The position numbers and the translations under genes are program-made. From assembly GCA_017871115.1 (NCBI GenBank), contig JAFCIZ010000001.1:7748001-7812000 (forward strand): a stretch of DNA of 64,000 bases, written 5' to 3'. This DNA comes from Cunninghamella blakesleeana. Its lineage: Eukaryota; Mucoromycota; Mucoromycetes; Mucorales; Cunninghamellaceae. Positions 19,299 through 30,087 of this stretch are shown piece by piece (the first letter of the stretch is position 1; each line of letters opens with the position of its first letter). Under the pieces are notes generated by a model that was not told the origin of the DNA, did not search any database, and worked only from the letters and a program-made list of their open reading frames with translations.

Positions 19299-20541
19299 GA
19301 TACGTTAGTGTAACTGGAAGACTATTTGTCAAATCTAAAGATAACCATCCATTGCAGGAAGTATTACATGAAGCCAACGCTGAAGATATTATAAAAAAGG
19401 TACATAACGAAGGACACTTTGGTATAACAAATACATGGCGAAAGTTGAGGTTGGGATTCGACGGATACCAACTATATGAAAAAGTAAAATTCATAGTAAA
19501 GACGTGTAGAATTTGTCAGTTGAGGGATAGAAGAAGGCACATTCGTCAAGAACCTTCTCGCCCCATTGAAACGCCTTTGCATCCTTTTTATATGGTAGGT
19601 GTTGACGCTGTGGGTCCAGTAGTAGAATCAAATTTGGGTAATAAATATATACTAGTGGGAATAGACTATTTAACCCGTTGGCCAGTTGCTGCTGCCGTAC
19701 CTGATATCAATGAATCTAGTACCTGCGATTTTCTCTTCGAATGTATAGTTAAAGATTTTGGTGTACCTAATTATATTCTAACGGACAGAGGTTCGAATTT
19801 TACATCAACGTATATCGATCAGTTTTTAAAAAGGATCGGTTGCCGTCATATTACAACAACTGCTCACCGTCCGCAAACAAATGGATTAGTTGAACGAATG
19901 AATCAAACTATTGTGAATGTACTAGCTAAATTAATTAACGATAGTAATGATACAAAAATATGGGACACAAAGTTATCAGATGCTGTTCTAGCTATCAGAA
20001 CAATGCCAAACGACACTACCAATCTTACTCCTTCAATGTTGTTGTACGGATACAATATGCGTACTCCTGCCGTATGGAAGTCACCTCGTGAAGATTTCGT
20101 AGAAGGTAATTATCAAGACAGAGTCGACGAAAGAGTGAAGGAAATAGAAGGTATAATGAAAGACTTGAAAGTGGAAGCTAAACGGGTCTCAGATGCAAAA
20201 AAGAAGAAAATGGCAATACGTTATGATCAGCAAGTCGTGAAGAAACAATTTAAAGTACAGGACAAAGTACTCCTGATAGATAAATATAAGGATGATAAGT
20301 TCGGAAACAGGTGGATAGGTCCATTTATAGTAGTCAAATGTTATGGTAATGGTGTTTATAAATTAGTTGGTCCGGGTGGAAAAAGAATAGAAAAAGGAAT
20401 CCATGGTGATAATCTTAAGCTGTATTATGAAAATAAGAAAATTATGATACCTCAAGTACGTACCGCTGGCGACAAACTAGAAGAATATATTGAACATCAA
20501 AGTTTGCGTGATGAAGAAGACTATCTTAAGTTACTGGAACA

Positions 20542-20545
<4 letters not shown>
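19299..20545 (+). CDS. E1 integrase, main part
   Basis: Zinc-binding HHCC module (HEANAEDIIKKVHNEGHFG ... CRICQLR), catalytic core with Asp in GVDAVGPV, Asp in LTDRGSNF and Glu in NGLVERMN, then a GPF/GPY-type C-terminal domain (RWIGPFIVVK...). It integrates the cDNA into the genome. No chromodomain follows; the tail is charged and stops at 20545. The start of the frame is at 15334 on the inverted block. The codons before the first internal methionine are needed for the HHCC module, so an internal start is unlikely. Confidence 0.9.
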
Positions 20546-20577
<32 letters not shown>

Positions 20578-20628
20578 TTTTTTGTCTGATTTATTAAACT
20601 ATATAGTTTAATTTAAGTGGGGGGGAAC
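20546..20628 (+). other. E1 3' noncoding end with polypurine tract
   Basis: An A-run followed by a T-run, then the polypurine tract AAGTGGGGGGGAAC (20615-20628) directly before the 3' LTR, the plus-strand primer of reverse transcription. Confidence 0.75.
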
Positions 20629-21208
20629 TGAGAGGGCGCCAGTGCGTCTTTGAAGTCGCTCCGTCTTGAACTTTTCTTTTTTATTTAAATTATTTTATAT
20701 TTTTATATATTATTTTTGTTAATTTATTTATTTTACTATTTCTATTACATGTTATATTATTTTTATTTATTATTTTATTATTATTTTATTATTTTTATTA
20801 TTATCTTTTTATTTATTTTTTATTTTATTTTTAAACTTTATTATATTTTAAATCCCGATAGAAATATGCAACCATAAAATCAGAATTTCATTATAATAAT
20901 AAAACTATACTTTTCTTTAGCGTATTAGTCACTCGATTTGGTTTTTTAGTTTTAGTTTTTTATTTCTTTTAGTTGAAGTATTTTTTTGAAGATTGAATTA
21001 TTTTTTGTTTTTCTTATTTTATTTTAGTTAGTTATTTCGTGTTAATTATTTTTAACTTTTATTGTTCATTTTTTTTGTTTTATTTATTTTTTTTATTTTA
21101 TTCTGATATTGTTTAATTCGAATTCCCCTATCGAATTAAACACTAGCAAACTCTGATACATACAACTCTTGAACCTAGCCACTTCAATTTGAAGCACCAT
21201 CCGTATCA
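20629..21208 (+). repeat. E1 3' LTR
   Basis: 580 bp from TGAGAGGGCG to CCGTATCA. It starts right after the polypurine tract and its end recurs at 1-32. Confidence 0.88.
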
Positions 21209-21448
21209 TTATTTATTAGTTCAACCTATAATATTTGAAATACAAAATAAATATAAGTATTGTAAAGTATTCAGAATCATGAGTTTATGTATTATATTTA
21301 AAAAAAATTATGTAAATAACGTTAAATTATATAATTTTAAACTATTTTATTATTTTTAAATAGATGAAATGATGGATGGGTAATTATTTTTATAATATTT
21401 TTATTCTAGTATTCGAATAGATCTAATCGGTCTAGTAAATAACTAATT

Positions 21449-21521
21449 GGGGATCTAGCTCAGATGGTAGAGCGCTCGCTTAGCATGCGAGAGGTACTGG
21501 GATCGATGCCCAGGTTCTCCA
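21449..21521 (+). tRNA. tRNA-Ala (AGC)
   Basis: 73 nt, no intron. D-arm GCTC/GAGC, anticodon stem CTCGC/GCGAG with loop TTAGCAT (anticodon AGC), T-arm CTGGG/CCCAG. The acceptor stem has G3-U70, the identity element of alanyl-tRNA synthetase, and one U-U mismatch at 6-67. Identical to the copy at 27109. Its 3' end primes reverse transcription of E1. A short T-run follows about 12 bases downstream. Confidence 0.95.
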
Positions 21522-21586
21522 TTTGTTATTTTTAAATTATTTTATTTCGGATATTCTTTTTACCGATGGCCGGTGCGCCTTGAAGT

Positions 21587-21606
21587 TGTCGATAATAATA
21601 GTATTG

Positions 21607-21663
<57 letters not shown>

Positions 21664-22131
21664 AAAAGGAAACAAAAAACAATAATTAAAAACCAGCATC
21701 GGAATTCAAAAGGAATAACCTTTCGTAAATGGACTTTGAAAACCAACTTTATTTATTTTCAAATCCTTTTCCTTTTTCTTTACTTTTCCTTTTTGTATAA
21801 CTTATTTTTTTTTTTTTTTTTAAACCTTTCCTTAATTTTATTAAATCCTTTCGCTTTTATGATTTTTATAGAATAGTATTATAAATGTTAATAATAATCA
21901 AAGTAGTACTAGATCCTCTAAAAAATATAAATACGACGATTGTTTTTAATAAAATAAAGGACAACTCTTTTTGATAAGATTCATATTAATTACTTTTGTT
22001 ATTTTATCAGAAGAATAGTTATAACAAATAGTATTGTCTGAGTGACGCGTTTATTAAAAGAATACGGATATTCATAGAATAATTATAAAAAATAACTTCT
22101 ACTAAAATTATAATAGATAACCAAAACAACA
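21587..22131 (+). repeat. E2 5' LTR
   Basis: 545 bp, TGTCGATAAT...AAACAACA, with a 53-base A-run at 21609-21661 and a 17-base T-run near 21785. Confidence 0.94.
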
Positions 22132-22132
22132 T

Positions 22133-22145
22133 TGGTAGCTGAACC
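22133..22145 (+). other. E2 primer binding site, primer uncertain
   Basis: TGGTAGCTGAACC lies 1 base after the LTR. The first 7 bases fit the 3' end of initiator tRNA-Met as used by Ty3; the rest does not fit a tRNA I can name. Confidence 0.55.
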
Positions 22146-22146
22146 T

Positions 22147-25100
22147 ATGTCCATGAACGAAGACGATAGTATGAATGATCCAGTGGCCCCTCTAAATAAT
22201 GAACAGCCTGTGGACGGTTTCAAACACCTTAAAGTACCCCCTCTACCAGAGTATAGTGGTGAACGATCAGCTGTTGCATTGGATAGATGGATAATGAAAG
22301 TAGAAAGACATCAACAAATATTCCATTGGAATGATACAGATACTTATATGCTTGCCACTCTCACCTTAACTAACTCAGCGGAAGTTTGGTTACTCGGTTA
22401 TGAAAATGAATTAAAAAATAGAAACCTTGTTGGATCTTGGATAAGATTAAAACATGATCTTATACGGCAATTCAAGCCTGCCTTATCTATACAAACGGCA
22501 AGAGACCAGTTGGCTAGAACTAGGCAAGAAAAGTCAGTCGCGGATTATATCGACCAATTCACAAAAATATGTTTAGAAATTCCTAATATCACAGAAGATG
22601 AAAAGAAAGACAAATTTATACGAGGACTAAAACCCGCAATATATGAACATGTAGCAACAAACAACCCGTCCGACTTAGAACAAGCCAAATACCTTGCTTT
22701 ACTCAAAGATTCTGCTATTGGATCTGTCAACAGTAGATTAAGTTTCAATAATAAGTCAACTTTTAATAACGGATCGGCTTTTTCTGACAATGTGGTACCT
22801 ATGGACTTGGATAATCTTAATCAACGAAGGAATTTTAAAAGAAATAATTTTAAAAATAATACAATCGAAAAAAGATGTTATTATTGTGATAAACCTGGTC
22901 ATCTTAAACAAAATTGCAAGATTCGTCAACGAGAAATCTGGAAGTTGGTAGATAGTAAAAAGAACAAGGATAAGATATTTATGGTATCACGCAATATTAC
23001 CAACTGTAGTAATAGTGAAGAAGACGAAATTAATGAAAAAGATAACGTACTTTATGATATTATGAATAAAAATGATTTTGAACAATATTCTCATGAGGTT
23101 ATTAATAATGATATGTACGAACCCAGGAGTGGTGAAAAAGAAAATGAACAAGAAAAATTAAAAAAGGATATGTTTTATTTAGAAAAAGTTAATAATATGG
23201 GAACCGATTTGCCTACATATATTGTAAGTTGTAATGGTCATGAATTAAAGGTATTAATAGATAGTGGAGCGAGTGCCAGTTATCTATCGCCAAAATGGAA
23301 ATGCTTGTCAAATAAAATAATCAAAATAAGTGATCGAGAAGTAGAAACAGCAGATGGCAAAATTACTACTATTACCCAACAAGCAGAATTAGACGTTAAT
23401 TTCTCTAATTGCAAATATAAAATATTACCCTATATTTTTAAAACAAAATTTGATTTAATATTGGGGAAAGATTGGTTAAGTATGGCATTACCTATACCAA
23501 ATTGGACTAATGATACATGGAAACTAAATCAAGGAAATACAACCGAAACCATCCATCCATTAAATCATCACATTAAATCACCTGAATTACCCTTCTTAAT
23601 ATCAGCACAACAAATAAAAAAGATAAATAAAAAATATAATCAATTATATTTATTATATAATAATGAAGATCTAACTACAACTAACACTAATACTATTCCT
23701 AACGATACTACTAAATTAGATTCTGAATGGAAAAATATAATCGCAACTTACCCTGATGTATTTAAAAATAACTTACCTGGCTTACCACCTTTAAGAAAAG
23801 TTGAACACTTAATTAATACGGGGGATGCAAAACCAATCTATAGACAACCATATAAAATGAGTCCACTCGAATTAGATGAATTAAAGAAACAGCTTGACGA
23901 ACTATTACAACTAGGGCTTATACAACCAAGCTCTTCACCTTGGGGAGCACCAGTACTATTTGTAAAAAAGAAAAATGGAACGTTACGAATGTGCATAGAC
24001 TACCGAGCCGTTAATAAACTTACAATACGTAATACATATCCTCTACCACGAATAGATGAGTGTCTTGATAGATTAAAAGGTGCAAAATACTTTACCTGTT
24101 TAGATTTGAAGAGTGGATATCATCAAATCAGGATTAATAAGGAGGACATGCCAAAAACAGCGTTCAATACTAGATATGGACAATATGAATTTAAAGTATT
24201 ACCATTCGGGTTAACGAATGCACCACCTACATTTCAAAGAATGATGAATGATATATTAGGATCCATCTTAGATAAATTTGCCATGGTATACCTAGATGAT
24301 ATTTTAATTTTTAGTAAAACTAAAGAGGAGCATATTAAACATGTTAGACAAGTCCTTGATCGATTACAAAAAGCCAAAATGATAGTTAATATGGACAAAT
24401 GTGAATTCGGCCTACAAGAATTAACATTTTTAGGATATGATATTTCATCGGAAGGCATAACACCAAGTAAAAGAAAGACCAAAGCTATTCAAGAATGGGC
24501 TGTACCTACTAACGTCCAACAAGTACGACAATTTATTGGTATGGCACAACAATACAGAAGATTTATTAAAAATTTCGCTGGAATTGCTGCACCTATCACT
24601 GATCTTACTAAAGGAGTAGGAGCCAAGAAGCGACCGATAGTTTGGACTGAAGAGTGTCAACAGAGTTTTAACCAAATAAAAAAGTTACTTACTACAGCAC
24701 CAGTACTATTACCACCTGATATGCATAAGCCTTTCAGAATAGAAACTGATGCATCCGACGTAGGAATAGGAGCGGTACTACTACAACCAGATAAAAATCA
24801 AAAATGGCACCCAATAGCTTTCGAATCAAAGAAACTATCATCAACGGAAAGGAATTATCCTACACAAGAACGAGAATTATTAGCTATATTGCATGCATTA
24901 CGAACTTGGCGATGTCTTATAGAAGGAAATAAATATACTGTATATTCAGATCACTTACCTCTAAAATATATGAAAACCCAAAAAGAACCTACCAAACGAT
25001 TAACTAGGTGGATGGCTGACCTCGAACTATTTTCCCCTGACATACAATACAAACCTGGAAAAGAAAACCATGTACCAGATGCCTTATCCAGACGAGATGA

Positions 25101-26499
25101 AGGTGAAGAACAAAATAAATCCATTAATAATATTAGTGACATAGAGCCTGAATACTTGTACGCATCTCCATTAACGCATCCAACGGACTGGCCAAAATAC
25201 TATTTAGTAAATAATCCTAACAACATACCACCTACAGCTAAAGATTTATTAAATAAAAATAAAGAAACGTTTATTGTTAAAGATAATCAAGTATTTAAAA
25301 AAATAAACATAAAAGATGAACTACTAGAAATACCTTTTATACCTTTCGCCAGACGAGCAGACATAGTTAACCAATATCATCAAGCTTTTGGACACATTGG
25401 ATCAATCACCACCATGGAACTAGTAAAAAGACGGTATTGGTGGCCCACGATGCAAAAAGATATTGTTAATTGGTTAAAAGAATGTAAGCAATGCCAAATG
25501 AATGGGAATAAAGATAATAAACCGCATGCCGAAATGAAACAATTAAGAATACCGGCTGCTTTTGGAAGATGGCACCTGGATTTCGTTGGAGAATTACCAC
25601 AAACTATTAAAGGAAATAAGTGGATTATAACTGCTGTCGATTACACTACTAATTGGCCCGTCGCAAGGGCAGTACCTGATGCTACTGCAGAAACTGTTGC
25701 TGATTTCATATATGAAGAAATAATGATGAAATTTGGATGTCCAGAGGAAGTTTTAACAGATAGAGGTGCAAACTTTACTAGTAAATTAGTCCAACATTAT
25801 TTAAAAAAAGTCTCAAGCAATCACTTATTAACATCAGCCTTCCATCCTCGTACTAATGGTAAATGCGAACGATTTAATGGTGTTTTTAAAAATATGCTGA
25901 GAAAATATGTAAACGGAGCTCTACATCGTTGGGATGATTTTGTTAATACAGCACTATGGGCGTGTCGAATAAGAAAGCACAGTATAACGGGTCTATCACC
26001 TTTCTTTATGACTTATGGCCGTAATCCTATTCTTCCAGGTGATATACTACGACCATATATTGATAACATAACCATGAGGGACCCAAGAACTATCGCAGAA
26101 ATTAATACAAAGGAATTGGAACGATTAAACCAACATAGAGCTGCAGCCACATTTAAAATGAAAATCGCATCCGATAAAGAGAAGCAAAAATGGGATGCTG
26201 TTATAAAAAAAATCAACTTTGAAGTCGGCGATCACGTAAAAATAACCCATGAAGGACGCTATGGATTGGAACCAAAGTTTAAAGGCCCATATCTTATTGT
26301 TGGAAAGAATAATCAGTATAATACATACAAATTAGAGACACTATCTGGTGAACCTGTTGATGCATGGACACACGCTGATCGGTTAATGCCAATATACGGA
26401 AGTGTTGATAAAGATCCCTGGTACGATCCTGTTGTAGAACGGCGTAAGTGGCGTAAAGCTGTGACTACTGATGGCAAAACAATACCGAACGATCGATAA
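22147..26499 (+). CDS. E2 gag-pol polyprotein
   Basis: 1450 aa from the ATG at 22147, only 15 nt after the LTR; a second ATG follows at 22153. In order: gag capsid (about 30-200), CCHC knuckle CYYCDKPGHLKQNC near 243, protease with IDSGASASYLS near 371, reverse transcriptase (LDLKSGYHQI, YLDDILIFSK near 715), RNase H (TDASDVGIGAVL near 867), integrase HHCC (HQAFGHIG ... CKQC near 1080), core residues in LDFVGEL, LTDRGANF and NGKCERFN (about 1143, 1203, 1240), and a GPY-like domain (FKGPYLIVG). No chromodomain. All catalytic residues are present and the frame is unbroken, so the element looks autonomous. Gag and pol are fused without a frameshift. Confidence 0.95.
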   Translation: MSMNEDDSMNDPVAPLNNEQPVDGFKHLKVPPLPEYSGERSAVALDRWIMKVERHQQIFHWNDTDTYMLATLTLTNSAEVWLLGYENELKNRNLVGSWIRLKHDLIRQFKPALSIQTARDQLARTRQEKSVADYIDQFTKICLEIPNITEDEKKDKFIRGLKPAIYEHVATNNPSDLEQAKYLALLKDSAIGSVNSRLSFNNKSTFNNGSAFSDNVVPMDLDNLNQRRNFKRNNFKNNTIEKRCYYCDKPGHLKQNCKIRQREIWKLVDSKKNKDKIFMVSRNITNCSNSEEDEINEKDNVLYDIMNKNDFEQYSHEVINNDMYEPRSGEKENEQEKLKKDMFYLEKVNNMGTDLPTYIVSCNGHELKVLIDSGASASYLSPKWKCLSNKIIKISDREVETADGKITTITQQAELDVNFSNCKYKILPYIFKTKFDLILGKDWLSMALPIPNWTNDTWKLNQGNTTETIHPLNHHIKSPELPFLISAQQIKKINKKYNQLYLLYNNEDLTTTNTNTIPNDTTKLDSEWKNIIATYPDVFKNNLPGLPPLRKVEHLINTGDAKPIYRQPYKMSPLELDELKKQLDELLQLGLIQPSSSPWGAPVLFVKKKNGTLRMCIDYRAVNKLTIRNTYPLPRIDECLDRLKGAKYFTCLDLKSGYHQIRINKEDMPKTAFNTRYGQYEFKVLPFGLTNAPPTFQRMMNDILGSILDKFAMVYLDDILIFSKTKEEHIKHVRQVLDRLQKAKMIVNMDKCEFGLQELTFLGYDISSEGITPSKRKTKAIQEWAVPTNVQQVRQFIGMAQQYRRFIKNFAGIAAPITDLTKGVGAKKRPIVWTEECQQSFNQIKKLLTTAPVLLPPDMHKPFRIETDASDVGIGAVLLQPDKNQKWHPIAFESKKLSSTERNYPTQERELLAILHALRTWRCLIEGNKYTVYSDHLPLKYMKTQKEPTKRLTRWMADLELFSPDIQYKPGKENHVPDALSRRDEGEEQNKSINNISDIEPEYLYASPLTHPTDWPKYYLVNNPNNIPPTAKDLLNKNKETFIVKDNQVFKKINIKDELLEIPFIPFARRADIVNQYHQAFGHIGSITTMELVKRRYWWPTMQKDIVNWLKECKQCQMNGNKDNKPHAEMKQLRIPAAFGRWHLDFVGELPQTIKGNKWIITAVDYTTNWPVARAVPDATAETVADFIYEEIMMKFGCPEEVLTDRGANFTSKLVQHYLKKVSSNHLLTSAFHPRTNGKCERFNGVFKNMLRKYVNGALHRWDDFVNTALWACRIRKHSITGLSPFFMTYGRNPILPGDILRPYIDNITMRDPRTIAEINTKELERLNQHRAAATFKMKIASDKEKQKWDAVIKKINFEVGDHVKITHEGRYGLEPKFKGPYLIVGKNNQYNTYKLETLSGEPVDAWTHADRLMPIYGSVDKDPWYDPVVERRKWRKAVTTDGKTIPNDR

Positions 26500-26540
26500 C
26501 ATAAGACTATTAATAATGTTCAGGGTCGAACAAAAGTTTG

Positions 26541-26552
26541 GAAGGGGGATAA
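26541..26552 (+). other. E2 polypurine tract
   Basis: GAAGGGGGATAA directly before the 3' LTR, the plus-strand primer. Confidence 0.8.
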
Positions 26553-26572
26553 TGTCGATAATAATAGTATTG

Positions 26573-26629
<57 letters not shown>

Positions 26630-27096
26630 AAAAGGAAACAAAAAACAATAATTAAAAACCAGCATCGGAATTCAAAAGGAATAACCTTTCGTAAATGGAC
26701 TTTGAAAACCAACTTTATTTATTTTCAAATCCTTTTCCTTTTTCTTTACTTTTCCTTTTTGTATAACTTATTTTTTTTTTTTTTTTAAACCTTTCCTTAA
26801 TTTTATTAAATCCTTTCGCTTTTATGATTTTTATAGAATAGTATTATAAATGTTAATAATAATCAAAGTAGTACTAGATCCTCTAAAAAATATAAATACG
26901 ACGATTGTTTTTAATAAAATAAAGGACAACTCTTTTTGATAAGATTCATATTAATTACTTTTGTTATTTTATCAGAAGAATAGTTATAACAAATAGTATT
27001 GTCTGAGTGACGCGTTTATTAAAAGAATACGGATATTCATAGAATAATTATAAAAAATAACTTCTACTAAAATTATAATAGATAACCAAAACAACA
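26553..27096 (+). repeat. E2 3' LTR
   Basis: 544 bp. Identical to the 5' LTR except for one T fewer in the T-run near 26775. Confidence 0.94.
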
Positions 27097-27108
27097 AAGT
27101 CAATAACA

Positions 27109-27181
27109 GGGGATCTAGCTCAGATGGTAGAGCGCTCGCTTAGCATGCGAGAGGTACTGGGATCGATGCCCAGGTTCTCCA
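27109..27181 (+). tRNA. tRNA-Ala (AGC), second copy
   Basis: All 73 bases equal the gene at 21449, with the same anticodon loop and G3-U70. A T-run starting two bases after the gene is a good Pol III terminator. Before E2 inserted, the two genes were 73 bp apart, a tandem pair. Confidence 0.95.
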
Positions 27182-29475
27182 TATTTTTTTTTAATTTTTC
27201 AAATTACCGGTGCGCGAGAACAAGGCTTTTTAATTGGACGAACTTCTATCATTGTTTAATGTGGATTTTTAGTTTATTTATAGGAAATGAGGAACATTTG
27301 GAGTATATAATAAAGTTCCAGTGAGCACCAATTTCTGTTTTATAATTAGAACGATTTAATATTAAGGAATAAGAAAAATTTAAAATAAAAAAAAAATAAA
27401 AAGAAATAAAATAAAAATTAAGTATAATATAAGCAGGATTAAAGCAAAAGTTTAATGACCGCGAAATAAATTAGTAGAAAAAATATAAAATTATTCAAAT
27501 CAGTGTTGTGTAAATTTTTGGTTGTTTGAAAAGTAGAATTTCCTTTTATAGTTTTGGAAAGTAGATAGTTTTGTAGTTTAGTTTAGTCGTCAGTGAGCAC
27601 CAGTATCTTGTTTTATAAGTAGATACAACTTAGTTTAGATTGATAGTTTAAAATAAAAATAAAATAATAAAATAAAATAAATTATATAATTGGATAAAGA
27701 TCAACAATTATATAGACAAAATAATAAATTTAAAATAAAATAAATATAATATCGGATAAAGATCAACGATTATTATAATAATGTAATATAAAGTAATATT
27801 GGATAATAATCAACAATATTAATATAAAGTAAATATAATCTTTAGCTAAAAAGATGAGTTAATAGACTTATTTGTTATAATATAAGTTCTTTTATTTAAA
27901 ATTAACTAATTATTAACTGATTTTTCAAAAATAAAATAAAAATTGTCGAGTATTTATATAAAAAGGATTTGAATTTTAAATACCGATCATTGATATATAT
28001 ATGCTAGTGCATATATATAAGAGAGTATATATATATATCTATACTGAGTTTAAATGGGATATATATACCTATATGTATATATATAAAATAAGATTATAGT
28101 TAAGCCTTGCCCAAATATGGGAGGTTTAGCCAGAACATAACATCAGTATTGTTTTTTTTTTTTTTTTTTTGTATTTAACAAATCAGTATTGTATAAAAAC
28201 ATTTAAATGAATATATATAATAAAATAAATTAGTGTAAAGTAAAATAATGTAAAAATAAAATAAAACAGATAGTTTGTTAAATAAAATAGAATAAGATAA
28301 AGTTATAAAGTTTGTTTTAAAGTGGACATCTTTAATAATTATTTAATAATAGAAATTGACAATTTAAGAGAAAGAAAAAGGAAAAAATTGGCTCTATTTA
28401 TATTTAAAAAAAAAATTAAAAAGTTATTTAAAGTACATTGAGTGTAGGGAAAAGAAATGAAAGTGACTACCTTATGGAGTGGCTATTTCAGGTGAAGTTA
28501 CCCCAAAAAGAAGTGCCTAATTTTAAGGGGCGTCATTGGTAGCACCATTGTTGACAAAAATATTATTATGGATTTTTATAGTTTGTTTAAAAGGTATTAT
28601 TATGGATTTTTATTGTTATATAGAAAGCAGTGTTTCCTTTTAGTTTTAAAAAGTAGTGTTATATGGGTTTATGTTAAAGATTCATTTTTTTGAAATGAGG
28701 AATGAGTGTTTGTAGTTATATTTGGGATAAATAGTAGAATTCCAATGAGCATCAATTCCTGTTTTACAAGTGGAACGACTTAATATAAAGGAATAAAAAT
28801 AAATAAAAATAAAAGAAATAAAAGGAATAAAAATTTAAAAGTATAATATGATTGCAGGATTAAAGATTTTAATAACCGCAAAATAAAGATATAGTATAAA
28901 GGTTTAAGGTAATTTGAATCAGAGTTTAAAAATATTTAAGTAAATAAATATAAAAAAATACAAGATAAAATAAAATAATAATATTTAATAATCTATCTTA
29001 ATATTTTTAATTGTCCAATATTCGACTATAACATGACAAAAGGGTTACTGTAATTCTTCTATAATTTTATATATAGTCATATTCTTTTTATTCTATTTTA
29101 TTTTGAAGTTGAATTAAGCAATTCTAATTATTTTTAAATGTAGCTCTTTTTTAGAGTAAAATAATAGATTTATTCTTGGAAACAAACAATGAATATAATA
29201 GGTCAGTTTTTCTTTTTAAACAAATAAACAGAATAAGGTATCAAAATGAAAATGAGTTATAAAAATAACCAACTCTTATCCATTTTTATTTTTATATATA
29301 AAAAGTAAAAACATGTACATTATAATAGACTAGGAGTAAAAAAATAAAATAAAAAAAGGGATAGGGTATAAAAAGAATATGGTTTGGCTGTTGGGAGGAT
29401 TATGTATAAATAAATGTATGTAATGCACTTAAAGTAGTAATAATAATAAAAAAACCACTTTTTTTGCTCATATAT
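27182..29475. other. Gene-free AT-rich region with diverged internal repeats
   Basis: No credible ORF. A block of about 190 bp at 27280-27470 (with AGTGAGCACCAATTTCTG and GACCGCGAAATAAA) recurs, diverged, at 28690-28890, and partly at 27590-27640. A short block 28562-28595 is followed by a near copy. This looks like decayed repeats, perhaps LTR remnants, which I cannot assign. Confidence 0.55.
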
Positions 29476-29815
29476 CTAATCTTTACCAAGGACAAAAGTT
29501 AAAATATGTATATCACTATTTTTATGGTGAGAATATTTTTGGAAATGACGATTTGTTTGAGTAACTAAAGGTGAGATAGTAGTTTCTGACTATAGATAAA
29601 ATAAAATAAATAAATAAACATATTATTAGTATTACTATCCTCCTTTTTTTTTCATAAATGGGTCAAATATATATATATATATTCTTCAGTACCTTATTTT
29701 CAATGTTAATAGAGAGAGATTCATCTTGACTATTCCTTCGATTTGCATAAGCAGCACTTGCGGCTATTCCAATAGTGGCACTCCATGTTAAAATACTTGC
29801 AGTAATGGCTGGCAT
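29476..29815 (-). CDS. Small putative membrane protein (hypothetical)
   Basis: Two exons proposed: 29815-29693 and 29589-29476, intron 29692-29590 (GTACTG...ATAG). The first exon starts MPAITASILTWSATIGI and gives one hydrophobic segment (about 5-24) followed by Arg-Arg, as in small single-span or mitochondrial inner-membrane proteins; the total is 78 aa. Without splicing the frame would end after 50 aa, and another acceptor 4 bases later would give 47 aa. I do not recognise the family. The hydrophobic N-terminus and the clean junction are the only support. Confidence 0.4.
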
Positions 29816-30087
29816 CTTTTTTTCTTTTAATATTTTCTATATATTTCTTTTTTTTTTAAAAAATAAATAAAAAGAGGAAAGAAAAAGGAAAAAGTTGGGA
29901 AAAATAATTGAAATTACCTTTTTTAAATTCTATTTTTTGATTTTCCGCAAAAATATCGCATATATTAAGGATTTTTTTTTGTTTATAGTTATATTTTCGT
30001 GCTGGTAAAAAAATCACATTTGATTCTCATTATCATTATGATCTTCACACACACCCAGATACATATATATTTTATTTATAAAACATT

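Larger units (their letters stand above)
1..21208 (+). mobile_element. E1: Ty3-type LTR retrotransposon, broken by nested insertions and an inversion
   Basis: The parts of E1 are: left LTR end 1-32, primer binding site 36-53, gag 463-1443, protease start 1422-2485, protease/RT/RNase H on the minus strand 15819-17486, first part of integrase on the minus strand 15221-15334, rest of integrase 19299-20545, and 3' LTR 20629-21208. Everything between is foreign insertion. The minus-strand parts come from an inversion of 5800-17486. No chromodomain is visible. The two LTR ends share their last 32 bases with one mismatch. The left LTR is cut by the window edge, so the target duplication cannot be read. 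Confidence 0.92.
21587..27096 (+). mobile_element. E2: complete Ty3-type retrotransposon between two tRNA-Ala genes
   Basis: LTRs at 21587-22131 (545 bp) and 26553-27096 (544 bp), flanked by the 4-bp duplication AAGT (21583-21586, 27097-27100). One intact gag-pol frame fills the inside. The LTRs differ by one T in a T-run; even their 53-base A-run has equal length. The 3' LTR ends 12 bp before tRNA-Ala at 27109. Confidence 0.95.

Noticed and set aside
27124..27324. 66-codon ORF overlapping tRNA-Ala
   Set aside because: It starts inside the tRNA and runs into T-rich DNA; the tRNA explains the sequence.
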